From Thalassobaculum fulvum (GTDB taxonomy: Bacteria > Pseudomonadota > Alphaproteobacteria > Thalassobaculales > Thalassobaculaceae), in contig NZ_BMZS01000001.1 in NCBI RefSeq assembly GCF_014652915.1, positions 248,001 through 312,000 on the forward strand: 64,000 nt of DNA, written 5' to 3'. Under the pieces are notes generated by a model. That model made no database searches. It saw only the letters and a list, made by a program, of their open reading frames with translations, and was not told the origin of the DNA. Positions 9,153 through 23,538 of the stretch are shown here, piece after piece (positions within the stretch are counted from its first letter, which is position 1; each line of letters starts with the position of its first letter). Both the position numbers and the translations under genes were made by a program.

Positions 9153-9881
9153 TCAGATCGCCTCATCGGCCTCCGGCGGCTCGACGACCGCGTAGCTGGT
9201 GCGGTCGCTCTTCGGCCGCAGGCCCTCGAGCCGGGTGCCCTTCTCCTGGAAGTACACGGTCTCGGCGATGTTGGTGGCGTGGTCGCCGATCCGCTCGATG
9301 TTCTTGGCGACGAACAGCAGATGCGCGCAGGCCGTGATGTTGCGCGGATCCTCCATCATGTAGGTGAGGAGCTCGCGGAACAGGCTGTTGTACATCTGGT
9401 CGATTTCCTGGTCGCGGGTCCACGCCGCGACCGCCTTGTCGACGTTCGGTTCGGCGTAGGCGTCCAGGACGTCCTTGATGATGCCGTGGGTCAGCCGGCC
9501 CATCCGGACGATGCCGTTGACCGGACCGACCTCGGGCAGCTGGGCCAGCGCCGAGGCGCGCTTGGCGACGTTCTTGGCGTAGTCGCCCATGCGCTCCAGG
9601 TTGTGGGCGATCTTCAGGGCCGCCAGGATCGCCCGCAGGTCGAGCGCCACCGGCTGGCGCAGCGCCAGCATGCGGGTGGTCAGCGCCTCGATCTTGTCCT
9701 CCATGGCGTCGATCTCGGAATCGGCCTCCTGGCAGCGCTTCGCCATGACCTCGTCGCGCCGGCTGATGGCCATGATGGCGTTGGTCATCTGCTGCTCGAC
9801 CATCCCGCCCATCTGGGCGATGGTCGCCCGCATCTCGTCCAGCTCCTCGTCGAACTGCTTGACGATGTGTTGGTCCGCCAT
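9153..9881 (-). CDS. phoU: phosphate signalling protein PhoU
   Basis: This 242-residue, all-helical PhoU has two PhoU repeats, each with the metal-binding E/DxxxD pattern. The first is LERMGDYAKNVAKRA (about residues 88-102) and the second IERIGDHATNIAETV (about residues 191-205). PhoU links the PstSCAB transporter to PhoR and restrains the kinase when phosphate is abundant. The start MADQHIVKQFDEEL is the standard one. It lies between pstB (29 nt upstream) and phoB. The C-terminus carries a short extension rich in Arg, Pro and Glu. Confidence 0.96.
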   Translation of the reverse strand: MADQHIVKQFDEELDEMRATIAQMGGMVEQQMTNAIMAISRRDEVMAKRCQEADSEIDAMEDKIEALTTRMLALRQPVALDLRAILAALKIAHNLERMGDYAKNVAKRASALAQLPEVGPVNGIVRMGRLTHGIIKDVLDAYAEPNVDKAVAAWTRDQEIDQMYNSLFRELLTYMMEDPRNITACAHLLFVAKNIERIGDHATNIAETVYFQEKGTRLEGLRPKSDRTSYAVVEPPEADEAI

Positions 9882-9910
9882 GGTGCGTGTCCTCGCGTCG
9901 GGTCGCCGGG

Positions 9911-10768
<858 letters not shown>

Positions 10769-10779
10769 CGGGCTCTCCC

Positions 10780-12102
10780 TTACCAGCGGCGTTCGAAGCG
10801 CTTGCGCAGCAGCACGGCCAGCGCGTTCATCACGACCAGGAAGCCGAGCAGCACCAGGATGGCGGCCGAGGTGCGCTCGACGAAGGCGCGTTCCGGGCTG
10901 TCGGCCCAGAGGTAGATCTGCACCGGCAGGACGGTCGCCGGGTCGGTGAAGCCCTGCGGGATGTCGACGATGAACGCCACCATCCCGATCATCAGCAGCG
11001 GCGCGGTCTCGCCGAGCGCCTGGGCCATGCCGATGATGGTGCCGGTCAGGATCCCGGGCATCGCCAGCGGCAGCACGTGGTGGGTCACCACCTGCAGCGG
11101 CGAGGCGCCGAGCCCCAGCGCCGCCTCGCGGATCGACGGCGGCACCGCCTTCAGGGCCGAGCGGGCGGCGATGATGATGGTCGGCAGGGTCATCAGCGCC
11201 AGCACCAGGCCGCCGACCAGCGGCGCCGAGCGCGGCAGCCCGAAGAAGTTCAGGAACACCGCCAGGCCGAGCAGGCCGAACACGATCGACGGCACCGCCG
11301 CGAGGTTGTTGATGTTCACCTCGATGACGTCGGTCAGCCGGTTCTTCGGCGCGAACTCCTCGAGGTAGACCGCCGCCATCACCCCGATCGGAAACGACAC
11401 CAGCAGGGTTACCGTCAGGGTCAGGATCGAGCCCATCAGGGCGCCGTAGATGCCGGCTTCCACCGGCTCGCGGCTGTCGCCGTGGGTGAACAGGTCGACG
11501 TTGAACCGGGCCTCGATGCGGCCGGCCTTGTCGAGGGTGTCGAACCAGCCGAGCTCGGTGTCGTTGATCCGGCGGTTGGCCTCCGGCACGTCGCGGCGGA
11601 TATGGCCCTTGGCCAGGCTGTCGACGTCGTCGGACACCTTGATCCAGACCGACGCCCGCCGGCCCAGCAGCGAACGGTCGGCCAACACCATGTCGCGCAG
11701 CGCCAGGTCGGCGCCCGGCGAGACCAGGCCGTACAGCATGCGGCGCTGCTTGCGGTCGCCGGCGGCCTCCGGGAACTGCTCCTTGAGGGCGTCGCGCAGC
11801 GGCGTCAGGTAGTCGCTGCGGCGGATCTGTTCCTCGGTCGGGGCGCCGCCGTCGGGGTTCAGGGTCTGGACCGCCGGGAACGCGACCTCGATCTCCATGT
11901 AGGTCTGCCAGAACGCCGAGTAGCCCTTTTGGACGATGCTGCCGACCAGCAGCAGCAGCATCAGCCCGGCGAACGCGATGCCGGCCAGCCCGTACAGCCG
12001 GAACCGGCGCTCGGCGGCATAGCGGCGGGCCAGGTGGGGGCCGGTCAGGACCGGGCGCCGGATGGCCGCCGGATCGGGCGGGGTGGTGGCGGCGTCAGTC
12101 AT
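10780..12102 (-). CDS. pstA: phosphate ABC transporter permease PstA (long alphaproteobacterial form)
   Basis: This is an inner-membrane permease of 440 residues, clearly longer than the roughly 300 of E. coli PstA. A long N-terminal part has one membrane segment ([20 protein letters not shown]) and a hydrophilic, probably periplasmic region of about 150 residues, consistent with the extra DUF3333-type domain seen in alphaproteobacterial PstA. The C-terminal binding-protein-dependent permease domain has the EAA-like loop [20 protein letters not shown]. The start overlaps the pstC end by 8 nt. Confidence 0.94.
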   Translation of the reverse strand: MTDAATTPPDPAAIRRPVLTGPHLARRYAAERRFRLYGLAGIAFAGLMLLLLVGSIVQKGYSAFWQTYMEIEVAFPAVQTLNPDGGAPTEEQIRRSDYLTPLRDALKEQFPEAAGDRKQRRMLYGLVSPGADLALRDMVLADRSLLGRRASVWIKVSDDVDSLAKGHIRRDVPEANRRINDTELGWFDTLDKAGRIEARFNVDLFTHGDSREPVEAGIYGALMGSILTLTVTLLVSFPIGVMAAVYLEEFAPKNRLTDVIEVNINNLAAVPSIVFGLLGLAVFLNFFGLPRSAPLVGGLVLALMTLPTIIIAARSALKAVPPSIREAALGLGASPLQVVTHHVLPLAMPGILTGTIIGMAQALGETAPLLMIGMVAFIVDIPQGFTDPATVLPVQIYLWADSPERAFVERTSAAILVLLGFLVVMNALAVLLRKRFERRW

Positions 12103-13477
12103 ACTTTTCCCGGTACTTTCTGACCACGCCGAGCGCGATCACGTTGAGGCCGAGGGTGATCACGAACAGCAGCAGGCCGAGGGCGAAGGCCGACAGGGTC
12201 TTGGCGCTGTCGAACTCCTGGTCGCCGACCAGCAGGGTGACGATCTGCACGGTCACCGTGGTGACCGCCTCCAGCGGGTTGATCGTGAGCCTGGCCGACA
12301 GCCCGGCCGCCATCACCACGATCATGGTCTCGCCGATCGCCCGGCTGACCGCCAGCAGCAGGGCGCCGACGATGCCCGGCAGGGCGGCCGGCACGATCAC
12401 GCTGGTGATGGTCTCCGACTTGGTCGCGCCGAGCGCGTAGGAGCCGTCGCGCAGCGACTGCGGCACCGCGTTGATCACGTCGTCGGACAGCGACGACACG
12501 AACGGGATGATCATGATGCCCATGACCATGCCGGCGGCGAGGGCGCTCTCCGACGACACGTCCAGGCCGAACGCCTCGCCCCAGCCGCGGATGAACGGTG
12601 CGACCGTCAGGGCGGCGAAGAACCCGTACACCACGGTCGGGATGCCGGCGAGGATCTCCAGGACCGGCTTGGCGATCGCGCGGAACCGCGGGTCGGCGTA
12701 CTCCGCCATGTAGATCGCCGACATCAGCCCGACCGGGGCGGCGACCAGCATGGCGATGAACGTGATCAGCATGGTGCCGGCGATCAGCGGGACCGCGCCG
12801 AACGCGCCGGACGACCCGACCTGGTCGGCCCGCAGCGCCGTCTGCGGGCTCCAGTTCAGGCCGAACAGGAAGTCCCAGACCGGCACCTTGGTGAAGAACC
12901 GCCAGCTCTCGAACAGCAGCGACAGCACGATGCCGGCGGTCGTCAGGATGGCGATCAGCGACGACAGGATCAGGATGACGTGGACGGTACGCTCGACCGC
13001 GTTGCGGGCGCGCAGCTGCGGCGCGATCCGCCGCCGCGCCAGCCACAGCCCGGCGGCCGCGACCGCCAGGCTGGCGATCGCCATCAGGACGGAACCGGTG
13101 GCATGCAGGCTCGCCAGGTGCTCGGCGGCGGCCTCGACGACCGGGTCGTCCTTGCGGCTGGCGATGTTGCCGAACGCGGTGTTCCGGATGTCGTTGAGCA
13201 GCAGGCCGACGCGCTCCGGCGGCAGGCCGTCGAGCGTGCCCTGCGGCAGGCCGGCTAGCACGACCGCCTCGACGATCCTGGGCTCGGCGATCAGCCAGGC
13301 GGCCAGCACCAGCAGCGCCGGCAAGGCCGCCCACAGGGCCACGTAGAGGCCGTAGTAGCTCGGCAGCGAGTGCAGCGGGGCGAGCCCCCGCGAGACCACC
13401 AGGGCGCGGGCCCGGCCCATGGCGTAGCCGACGACCGCCAGACCGACCAGGGCGAGGATCAGGATCGTGCTCTGCAT
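12095..13477 (-). CDS. pstC: phosphate ABC transporter permease PstC
   Basis: This 460-residue permease pairs with PstA. The N-terminal ~160 residues hold two to three membrane segments and a hydrophilic stretch not present in short PstC proteins. The permease core follows, with MSAIYMAEYADPRFRAIAKP, LEILAGIPTVVYGFFAAL and the EAA-like loop LRDGSYALGATKSETITSVI. It is separated from pstS by about 215 bp containing a strong hairpin, and overlaps pstA by 8 nt. Confidence 0.95.
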   Translation of the reverse strand: MQSTILILALVGLAVVGYAMGRARALVVSRGLAPLHSLPSYYGLYVALWAALPALLVLAAWLIAEPRIVEAVVLAGLPQGTLDGLPPERVGLLLNDIRNTAFGNIASRKDDPVVEAAAEHLASLHATGSVLMAIASLAVAAAGLWLARRRIAPQLRARNAVERTVHVILILSSLIAILTTAGIVLSLLFESWRFFTKVPVWDFLFGLNWSPQTALRADQVGSSGAFGAVPLIAGTMLITFIAMLVAAPVGLMSAIYMAEYADPRFRAIAKPVLEILAGIPTVVYGFFAALTVAPFIRGWGEAFGLDVSSESALAAGMVMGIMIIPFVSSLSDDVINAVPQSLRDGSYALGATKSETITSVIVPAALPGIVGALLLAVSRAIGETMIVVMAAGLSARLTINPLEAVTTVTVQIVTLLVGDQEFDSAKTLSAFALGLLLFVITLGLNVIALGVVRKYREKYD

Positions 13478-13647
13478 GGGGGGTTCCCTTGCCGGGGCGC
13501 GCGTGGCGGGCGGCCGCCGGCGCTTCGGCCGGGCGGTCCCAGGGGGTCGGCGTGGTGTCGAAACGTCACGAACGAATGCTGGTACGGAGTGCGGGGCAAG
13601 GCGTCAAAGAAAACCGTCGGGCAGTCCGGCCGGCCGGGAAGGGACAA

Positions 13648-13678
13648 ACCGGCGGCCGGGACAATTCCGGCCGCCGGT
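13648..13678 (-). terminator. strong intercistronic hairpin between pstS and pstC
   Basis: The arms ACCGGCGGCCGG (13648-13659) and CCGGCCGCCGGT (13667-13678) form a perfect 12-bp stem with a 7-nt loop, about 15 nt past the pstS stop on the minus strand. It is followed by TTTGTCCCTT rather than a pure T run. It could be a partial terminator or a 3'-stabilising structure that lets pstS be made in excess over pstCAB. Confidence 0.65.
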
Positions 13679-13692
13679 CGATCCGCCGGGGA

Positions 13693-14730
13693 TCAGAGCA
13701 CCAGCTTGGTGAGCGTGGCGCCCGCTTCCTCGTACTTCTTGCGCTCGGCCTCCGGCAGCGGGATCAGGCCCTTGTCGGTCAGGTAGCCCTCCTGGCCGTT
13801 CGCCTTGTCGGCGGTGAACTCGGCGATGTACTCCTTGATGCCCGGAATGACGCCGACATGGGCGTTCTTCACGTAGAAGAACAGCGAGCGCGACACCGGG
13901 TAGGAGCCGTCGGCGATCTTGTCGAAGGTCGGGTCGGCGCCCTCGACGGTCGAGCCCTGGATCTTGTCCGAGTTCTGGTCGAGGAACGAGAAGCCGAAGA
14001 TGCCCAGCGCGTGCGGGTTGGCTTCGAGCTTCTGGACGATCAGGTTGTCGTTCTCGCCGGCCTCGATGAACTTGCCGTCCTCGCGCATCGAGCCGAAGAC
14101 CTGCTTGAAGCGCTTCTTGTCCGACTTCTTCAGGTCCTTGACCACCGGCAGCTGCTCGGCGGCGTGCTCCATGACCAGCTCGACGAAGGCGTCGCGGGTG
14201 CCCGAGGTCGGCGGCGGGCCGAGCACCTCGATGTCCTCATCCGGCAGCGACTTGTCGATCTGCGACCACTTGGTGTACGGGTTCGCGACCAGCTTGCCGT
14301 CGACCGGCACTTCCTTGGCCAGCGCCAGGAAGATCTGCTCGCGGGTCAGGGTGTAGTGCGGCGCCTTCTTGGAATTGGCGAGCACGATGCCGTCGAAGCC
14401 GATCTTGATCTCGGTGATGCTCTCGACGCCGTTCTTGCCGCACAGCTCGACCTCGGACTTCTTGATCCGGCGCGACGAGTTGGTGATGTCCGGATGCTCG
14501 GTGCCGACGCCCTGGCAGAACAGCTTCAGGCCGCCGCCGGAGCCGGTCGACTCGATGACCGGGGTCTTGAAGCCGCTCGACTTGCCGAAGTTCTCGGCGA
14601 CGACCGTGGCGAACGGGAACACGGTGGACGACCCGACGATGCGGATCTGATCGCGGGCCTCGGCCTGCGCGGCCATCGCGAACACGCCGAGCGCGGCGAT
14701 CGCGGCCACCTTACCGAAAGAAGTCGTCAT
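13693..14730 (-). CDS. pstS: periplasmic phosphate-binding protein PstS
   Basis: This 345-residue secreted binding protein has a signal peptide ending near MAAQAEARD (residue ~25). The mature N-terminus IRIVGSSTVFPFATVVAENF is the phosphate-binding SST motif region, and SGTRDAFVELVME forms the second part of the site. It captures phosphate in the periplasm for PstCAB. GAGGAC lies about 5 nt before the ATG. The Pho box lies about 100 bp upstream, making this the first and most strongly controlled gene of the operon. Confidence 0.96.
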   Translation of the reverse strand: MTTSFGKVAAIAALGVFAMAAQAEARDQIRIVGSSTVFPFATVVAENFGKSSGFKTPVIESTGSGGGLKLFCQGVGTEHPDITNSSRRIKKSEVELCGKNGVESITEIKIGFDGIVLANSKKAPHYTLTREQIFLALAKEVPVDGKLVANPYTKWSQIDKSLPDEDIEVLGPPPTSGTRDAFVELVMEHAAEQLPVVKDLKKSDKKRFKQVFGSMREDGKFIEAGENDNLIVQKLEANPHALGIFGFSFLDQNSDKIQGSTVEGADPTFDKIADGSYPVSRSLFFYVKNAHVGVIPGIKEYIAEFTADKANGQEGYLTDKGLIPLPEAERKKYEEAGATLTKLVL

Positions 14731-14821
14731 TGGGGTCCTCCAGTCTCTCGCTAGGGAGGTTCGGGTCAGCCACGGGTCCCCTGCAGGCCCCCCTGGCAGG
14801 CGGACAACTACCGGCCAGGCG

Positions 14822-14861
14822 ACAAAGGATTTAAGACAGATCGATGAAAGTTTTATGACGG
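14822..14861 (-). promoter_or_regulatory. Pho box upstream of pstS
   Basis: Read on the minus strand, three 7-bp direct repeats follow each other with 4-bp spacers: CCGTCAT (14861-14855), AAAA, CTTTCAT (14850-14844), CGAT, CTGTCTT (14839-14833). A degenerate fourth unit CCTTTGT (14828-14822) comes after AAAT. The 11-bp periodicity and the CTGTCAT-like units match the PhoB-binding consensus. It is an AT-rich island in GC-rich DNA between phoR and pstS. Confidence 0.85.
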
Positions 14862-14893
14862 CACCGGAGAGCCGCGGATCCGGCCGGGACCGG

Positions 14894-16405
<1,512 letters not shown>

Positions 16406-16451
16406 GGTCTCTCCACTCCGTGCCCGCCCGGCCGTCGATCCGCGGCGGCGG

Positions 16452-18716
<2,265 letters not shown>

Positions 18717-18949
18717 CTCGCTCCTCGCGGACGCCCCTCCACTGCGAACCGCTTCGCAGCGAGCGGGGCGGCGTCTCCTCCCGGCGTCGTAACGCGCCTC
18801 TCGATTAACCGTAGCGGGCGGCCGGTTCCGCGAAAAGGGCGATCCGGCGCGATGGTGACCGTCCGTATCGGCATGGTAGGCTGCAGCGCCGCCCGGCAAC
18901 CACGACCGGCGGTTCCCCAAGAGCAGACCTGACTGGCAGACGACGACCC

Positions 18950-21655
18950 GTGAGCGCGACCGCCCCCGAGACCGACTCCCGCGACGCCGGACCCGACTAC
19001 GACGCCCTGCTGGACGGCGCCAGCCCGATGCTGGCGCAGTTCTTCCAGGTCAAGCGCGAGCATCCGGACTGCCTGCTGTTCTACCGGATGGGCGACTTCT
19101 ACGAGCTGTTCTTCGACGACGCGGTGGCCGCCGCCCGGGCCCTCGACATCACGCTGACCAGGCGCGGCCAGCACCAGGGCGAGCCGATCCCGATGTGCGG
19201 GGTGCCGCACCATGCCGCCGAATCCTACCTCGCCCGGCTGATCCGCCAGGGCCACCGGGTGGCGGTGTGCGAGCAGACCGAGGACCCGGCCGAGGCCAAG
19301 AAGCGCGGCGGCAAGTCGGTGGTCCGGCGCGCCGTGGTGCGGATCGTCACCCCCGGCACCCTGACCGAGGACAGCCTGCTGGACGCCCGCCGCCACAACT
19401 ACCTGGCGGCGCTGGCCGAGGCCGGCGGCGGCCTGGGGCTGGCCTGGGTCGACATGTCGACCGGCGACTTCCAGGCCCAGCCGGTCGACGGCCGCGGGCT
19501 GGAGGCGGCGCTGGCCCGGCTGGCCCCGGCCGAGCTGCTGGTGTCCGAGCGGCTCGACCAGGATCCGGCGGCCCGGGCCGCGCTCGGCGAGTGGCGGGCG
19601 GTGGCGTCGGTGTTGCCGGGCAGCCGGTTCGACAGCGAGAACGGCCGCCGTCGCCTGGAGGCGCTGTACGGGGTCGCGGCACTCGACGGCTTCGGGGCGT
19701 TCGGCCGGGCCGAGCTGGGGGCCGCCGGGGCGCTGGTCGACTACCTGGAGCTGACCCAGAAGGGCAGGCTGCCGCGACTGGCGGCGCTGCGGCGCTGGAG
19801 CCCGGGCGGGCTGATGGAGATCGACGCCGCCACCCGCCGCAACCTGGAGCTGACCCGGACCCTGGCCGGCGAGCGCCGCGGCAGCCTGCTGGCGGTGCTC
19901 GACCGCACCGTCACCGGGGCCGGCGCCCGGCTGCTGGCGGCCCGGCTGGCGGCGCCGCTCACCGATCCCGCCGCGATCGACCGCCGGCTCGACGCCGTGC
20001 AGTTCTTCGTGACGTCGTCGCGGGCCCGGAACGATCTCCGCGAGACCCTGCGGCGGATCCCCGACGTCGACCGGGCGCTGTCGCGGCTGGCGCTGGAGCG
20101 GGGCGGCCCGCGCGACCTCGCGGCGATCCGCGACGCGCTGCTGGAGGTGCCGGCGGTGCGGTCGGCGGTTGCCGGCACCGGGCCGCTGGAGCCGCCGCCG
20201 CCGGCCGTGGTCGAGGCGCTGGACGAGCTCGGCGGCCACGACGCGCTGGTCGGGACCCTCGGGCGGGCGCTGGCCGAGGAGCTGCCGCTGCTGGCCCGCG
20301 ACGGCGGTTTCGTCGCCGCCGGCTACGAGCCCGAGCTCGACCGGCTGAAGGCGCTGCGCGACGAGAGCCGGCGGATGATCGCCGCCCTGCAGGCCCGCTA
20401 CGCCGGCGACACCGGGATCGCCTCGCTGAAGGTCAAGCACAACAACGTGCTCGGCTATTTCGTCGAGGTCACCGCCACCCACGCCGACAAGCTGATGGGG
20501 CGCGACGGCTTTATCCACCGCCAGACCATGGCCAACGCGGTGCGCTTCACCACCGTCGAGCTCGGCGAGCTGGAGCGCGAGGTCTCGACCGCCGCCGACA
20601 AGGCGCTGGCGCTCGAGCAGGAGGTGTTCCGGGCGCTGGCCGCCCAGGTGCTGGAGCGGGCCGGGCCGATCGGGCTGGCGGCGGCGGCGCTGGCCCGGCT
20701 CGACGTGGCGGCCGCGCTGGCCGAGCTGGCGGCGGCGCGCGACTGGTGCCGGCCGGCGGTCGACGACGGGCTGGAATTCGAGGTGGTGGCCGGCCGCCAC
20801 CCGGTGGTCGAGGCGACCCTGCCGGAAGGGCCGGGCGGGTTCGTCGCCAACGACTGCCGGCTCGGCCCGGACGACCGGGTCTGGCTCGTTACGGGTCCGA
20901 ACATGGCCGGCAAGTCGACCTTCCTGCGGCAGAACGCGCTGATCGCGGTGCTGGCCCAGACCGGCAGCTACGTGCCGGCGGCGAGCGCGCGGATCGGCGT
21001 GGTCGACCGGTTGTTCAGCCGGGTCGGGGCCGCCGACGACCTGGCGCGCGGCCGCTCGACCTTCATGGTCGAGATGGTCGAGACCGCGGCGATCCTGAAC
21101 CAGGCGGGGCCGCGGGCGCTGGTGATCCTGGACGAGATCGGCCGCGGCACCGCGACCTTCGACGGCCTGTCGATCGCCTGGGCGACGGTCGAGAGCCTGC
21201 ACGAGAGCAACCGCTGCCGGGCGCTGTTCGCCACCCACTACCACGAGCTGACGGCGCTGGCCGAGCGGCTGGCGGCGCTGAGCTGCCACACCATGGCGGT
21301 CAAGGAGTGGAAGGGCGACGTGGTGTTCCTGCACGAGGTCGTTGCCGGGGCGGCCGACCGCTCCTATGGCATCCACGTCGCCAAGCTGGCCGGGCTGCCG
21401 GCGGCGGTGGTGGCGCGCGCCGAGGAGGTGCTGCACCGCCTGGAATCCGGCGAGCAGGGGGCGGCGCCGCGCGACCTGATGGAGGACCTGCCGCTGTTCT
21501 CGGCGGCCCGCCCGACCTCGATGACCGTGTCGGTCGCCGAGGCCGGCCCGAGCCCGGTCGAGGAGGCGCTCGCCGGCCTCAATCCCGACGAGCTGACCCC
21601 GCGCCAGGCGCTGGAGGCGCTGTACGCGCTGAAGGCCAGGCTGGCCGACGGGTGA
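18950..21655 (+). CDS. mutS: DNA mismatch repair protein MutS
   Basis: This 901-residue mismatch recognition ATPase is full length. The mismatch-binding N-terminus has [15 protein letters not shown], with the Phe-x-Glu wedge residues in the expected place. The clamp and lever regions follow. The ATPase domain has Walker [10 protein letters not shown] near residue 650, Walker [17 protein letters not shown] and the conserved [11 protein letters not shown]. The start is GTG (18950-18952). The gene is followed by two small coiled-coil genes on the same strand. Confidence 0.97.
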   Translation: MSATAPETDSRDAGPDYDALLDGASPMLAQFFQVKREHPDCLLFYRMGDFYELFFDDAVAAARALDITLTRRGQHQGEPIPMCGVPHHAAESYLARLIRQGHRVAVCEQTEDPAEAKKRGGKSVVRRAVVRIVTPGTLTEDSLLDARRHNYLAALAEAGGGLGLAWVDMSTGDFQAQPVDGRGLEAALARLAPAELLVSERLDQDPAARAALGEWRAVASVLPGSRFDSENGRRRLEALYGVAALDGFGAFGRAELGAAGALVDYLELTQKGRLPRLAALRRWSPGGLMEIDAATRRNLELTRTLAGERRGSLLAVLDRTVTGAGARLLAARLAAPLTDPAAIDRRLDAVQFFVTSSRARNDLRETLRRIPDVDRALSRLALERGGPRDLAAIRDALLEVPAVRSAVAGTGPLEPPPPAVVEALDELGGHDALVGTLGRALAEELPLLARDGGFVAAGYEPELDRLKALRDESRRMIAALQARYAGDTGIASLKVKHNNVLGYFVEVTATHADKLMGRDGFIHRQTMANAVRFTTVELGELEREVSTAADKALALEQEVFRALAAQVLERAGPIGLAAAALARLDVAAALAELAAARDWCRPAVDDGLEFEVVAGRHPVVEATLPEGPGGFVANDCRLGPDDRVWLVTGPNMAGKSTFLRQNALIAVLAQTGSYVPAASARIGVVDRLFSRVGAADDLARGRSTFMVEMVETAAILNQAGPRALVILDEIGRGTATFDGLSIAWATVESLHESNRCRALFATHYHELTALAERLAALSCHTMAVKEWKGDVVFLHEVVAGAADRSYGIHVAKLAGLPAAVVARAEEVLHRLESGEQGAAPRDLMEDLPLFSAARPTSMTVSVAEAGPSPVEEALAGLNPDELTPRQALEALYALKARLADG

Positions 21656-21712
21656 AACGGCGCTGGACCTTTCATAGGCGGCGGTGACCCGCACCCGTGA
21701 TAGGATCCGGCC

Positions 21713-21958
21713 ATGGCCCGCGAGCCCGACAACCTCGTCCTGCAGTACCTCCGTCGCCTCGACAGGGGGCAGCAGGAGATGCGAGAGGACCTGATCGACC
21801 TGAAGCGCCGGATGTCCGGCGTCGAGGAGGGCATCGTCGCTCTGAGCCGACGGGTACTCAGCGTCGAGGAGGGGCTGGTCGGCGTGAACCGCCGTCTGGA
21901 CCGTCTGGACGAACGCGTCGATCGTATCGAGCGACGCCTCGACCTCGCGGAGGCGTGA
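21713..21958 (+). CDS. small coiled-coil protein, tandem copy 1
   Basis: This 81-residue protein consists almost entirely of predicted helix/coiled coil rich in Arg, Glu, Asp and Leu. It begins NLVLQYLRRLDRGQQEMRED and ends with the heptad-like NRRLDRLDERVDRIERRLDL. Inside, a segment is repeated: SGVEEGIVALSRR and then LSVEEGLVGVNRR. It lies 57 bp after mutS and 1 nt before its paralogue. I recognise a type of short coiled-coil protein common in Alphaproteobacteria but no defined function. Confidence 0.75.
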   Translation: MAREPDNLVLQYLRRLDRGQQEMREDLIDLKRRMSGVEEGIVALSRRVLSVEEGLVGVNRRLDRLDERVDRIERRLDLAEA

Positions 21959-21959
21959 C

Positions 21960-22163
21960 ATGGCCGCCTCTCACGAGAGCCTCGTTCTGGAATATCTCCG
22001 CCGTCTCGACGCCAGCGTGCAGTTGCTGCGCGAGGATGTCGGCGATCTCAAACGACGGACGACCGGCGTGGAAGAGGGGATCGCTGGCGTGAACCGCCGG
22101 CTGGACCGGCTGGACGGCCGGGTCGAACGCATCGAGCGGCGGCTGGACCTCGCCGAGGCGTGA
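21960..22163 (+). CDS. small coiled-coil protein, tandem copy 2
   Basis: This 67-residue paralogue of the preceding gene has the same start pattern (SLVLEYLRRLD), the same central TGVEEGIAGVNRRLDRLDGR and an almost identical end (RIERRLDLAEA). It lacks the internally repeated unit of copy 1, so it is 14 residues shorter. It starts 1 nt after the stop of copy 1, which suggests translational coupling. The similarity at DNA level across the 3' ends indicates a fairly recent tandem duplication. Function is unknown; dimer or hetero-oligomer formation is an inference from the coiled coil. Confidence 0.72.
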   Translation: MAASHESLVLEYLRRLDASVQLLREDVGDLKRRTTGVEEGIAGVNRRLDRLDGRVERIERRLDLAEA

Positions 22164-22215
22164 GCCGCATGCACCCAATGGAGGGAGAGAGGGGGTGTGC
22201 CGGGCCGTCCGCCGC

Positions 22216-23397
22216 CTACACCACGTTCTTTTCCTTCAGCGGCCGGCCCTCGATGATCCGTTCGATACCGAAACGGGTGAGGTCGATGCTCCGGTAGCCG
22301 CCATGGACGACCAGCTCCGTGACGGCGCGGCCGGCGGCCGGCGCCTGCTGCAGGCCGTGGCCCGAGAACCCGGTGGCGAACAGCAGGTTGGGGATCTCCG
22401 GGTGCCGGCCGATCACCGCGTTCTGGTCGAGCGCGTTGTAGTCGTACGGCCCGGCCCAGGCGCCGGTCAGCTTGATCGCCTCGAACGCCGGTATGCGTTG
22501 CGCCAGGGCCGGCCACACCGTGTCCTCGAACCAGCGCCAGTCGACCTCGATCGCCCAGCTCTCCGGGTCGTCCTCCTCGGGCGGCGAAATGCCGCAGATG
22601 TAGCCGGCGCCCTCGGGGCGGACCCAGGCCCCGCTCGGGTCGATGGTCAGCGGCAGGCGCGGCAGCGGCTCGCGGCAGTCGAACTGGTAGACCGTGCGGA
22701 TGCGCGGCCCGACCGGCAGCGCGACCCCGGCCAGCCCGGCCACCGCGCCGGAATTGGCGCCGGCTGCGATCAATACCGTTCCGCATTCGATCCGATCGCC
22801 CGAGGCCAGCCGGACCGCCTCGACGCCGGCGGCGCCGCGCTCGATCGCCACCACCTCGTCGGTGCGGTACTCGGCGCCGAGCGACCGGGCCTTGCGCTTG
22901 AAGGACTGCAGCAGGGTGCTGGGGTCGAGCCAGCCCTCGCCGCGCTCGCCGAAGCTGCCGGCCGCCAGGCCCTCGGCGTTCAGCCAGGGGAAGCGGGTGG
23001 TGAGCGCATCCGGCTCCAGCCAGGCGATGGCGGCGCCGGCGCCGGTCTGCACGGCGTGGTTCTCGGCCAGCACCGCGCGGCCCTCCGGCGTCGACAGGAA
23101 CAGGTAGCCGCCCTCGACGAAGCCGAGGTCGGGCGCTTCGCCGTCGACCGCCAGCAGCTCGCCGGCGCGGGCCACGAAGTCGCGGGCGAACAGGCCGATC
23201 TCGACGTTCTCGAGGATCGAGAACTGCTGGCGGATGCCGCCCGCCGACAGCGGCGTCGAGGCGCGGGCATAGGTCGGGTCGCGCTCGACCACCGCCACGC
23301 TGCCGCCGAATCCGGCCTCGGCGGCCAGGAAGTAGGCGGCTGCCGAGCCGACGGCCCCACCGCCGATGATCACCACGTCCGCCCGCTGCGTCGCCAC
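22216..23397 (-). CDS. FAD-dependent oxidoreductase, DAO/SoxB-like
   Basis: This flavoprotein of about 393 residues belongs to the D-amino-acid oxidase fold (PF01266). The dinucleotide-binding motif ADVVIIGGGAVGSAAAYFLA lies at the N-terminus. TYARASTPLSAGGIRQQFS and the C-terminal FATGFSGHGLQQAPAAGRAV are typical of sarcosine oxidase beta-like and related amine oxidases. The substrate cannot be named. The start is a GTG at 23397, chosen because GGAGGG sits 7 nt upstream and the Rossmann motif follows after 6 residues; no ATG is close. It is divergent from glnD with about 140 bp between. Confidence 0.85.
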   Translation of the reverse strand: MATQRADVVIIGGGAVGSAAAYFLAAEAGFGGSVAVVERDPTYARASTPLSAGGIRQQFSILENVEIGLFARDFVARAGELLAVDGEAPDLGFVEGGYLFLSTPEGRAVLAENHAVQTGAGAAIAWLEPDALTTRFPWLNAEGLAAGSFGERGEGWLDPSTLLQSFKRKARSLGAEYRTDEVVAIERGAAGVEAVRLASGDRIECGTVLIAAGANSGAVAGLAGVALPVGPRIRTVYQFDCREPLPRLPLTIDPSGAWVRPEGAGYICGISPPEEDDPESWAIEVDWRWFEDTVWPALAQRIPAFEAIKLTGAWAGPYDYNALDQNAVIGRHPEIPNLLFATGFSGHGLQQAPAAGRAVTELVVHGGYRSIDLTRFGIERIIEGRPLKEKNVV

Positions 23398-23538
23398 CCG
23401 GATGCCCTCCGATCCTCGCTTGCCGGCGAGCCTCGGGGATTCGCGGGGCCGCCGCAAGCGGTTCGCGGGGGTCGGCGGCCGGGTGACGGCGGCGGGCGCT
23501 GGCCCTATGCTCGCGCGGATCGATTTGCCGGAGGATTC

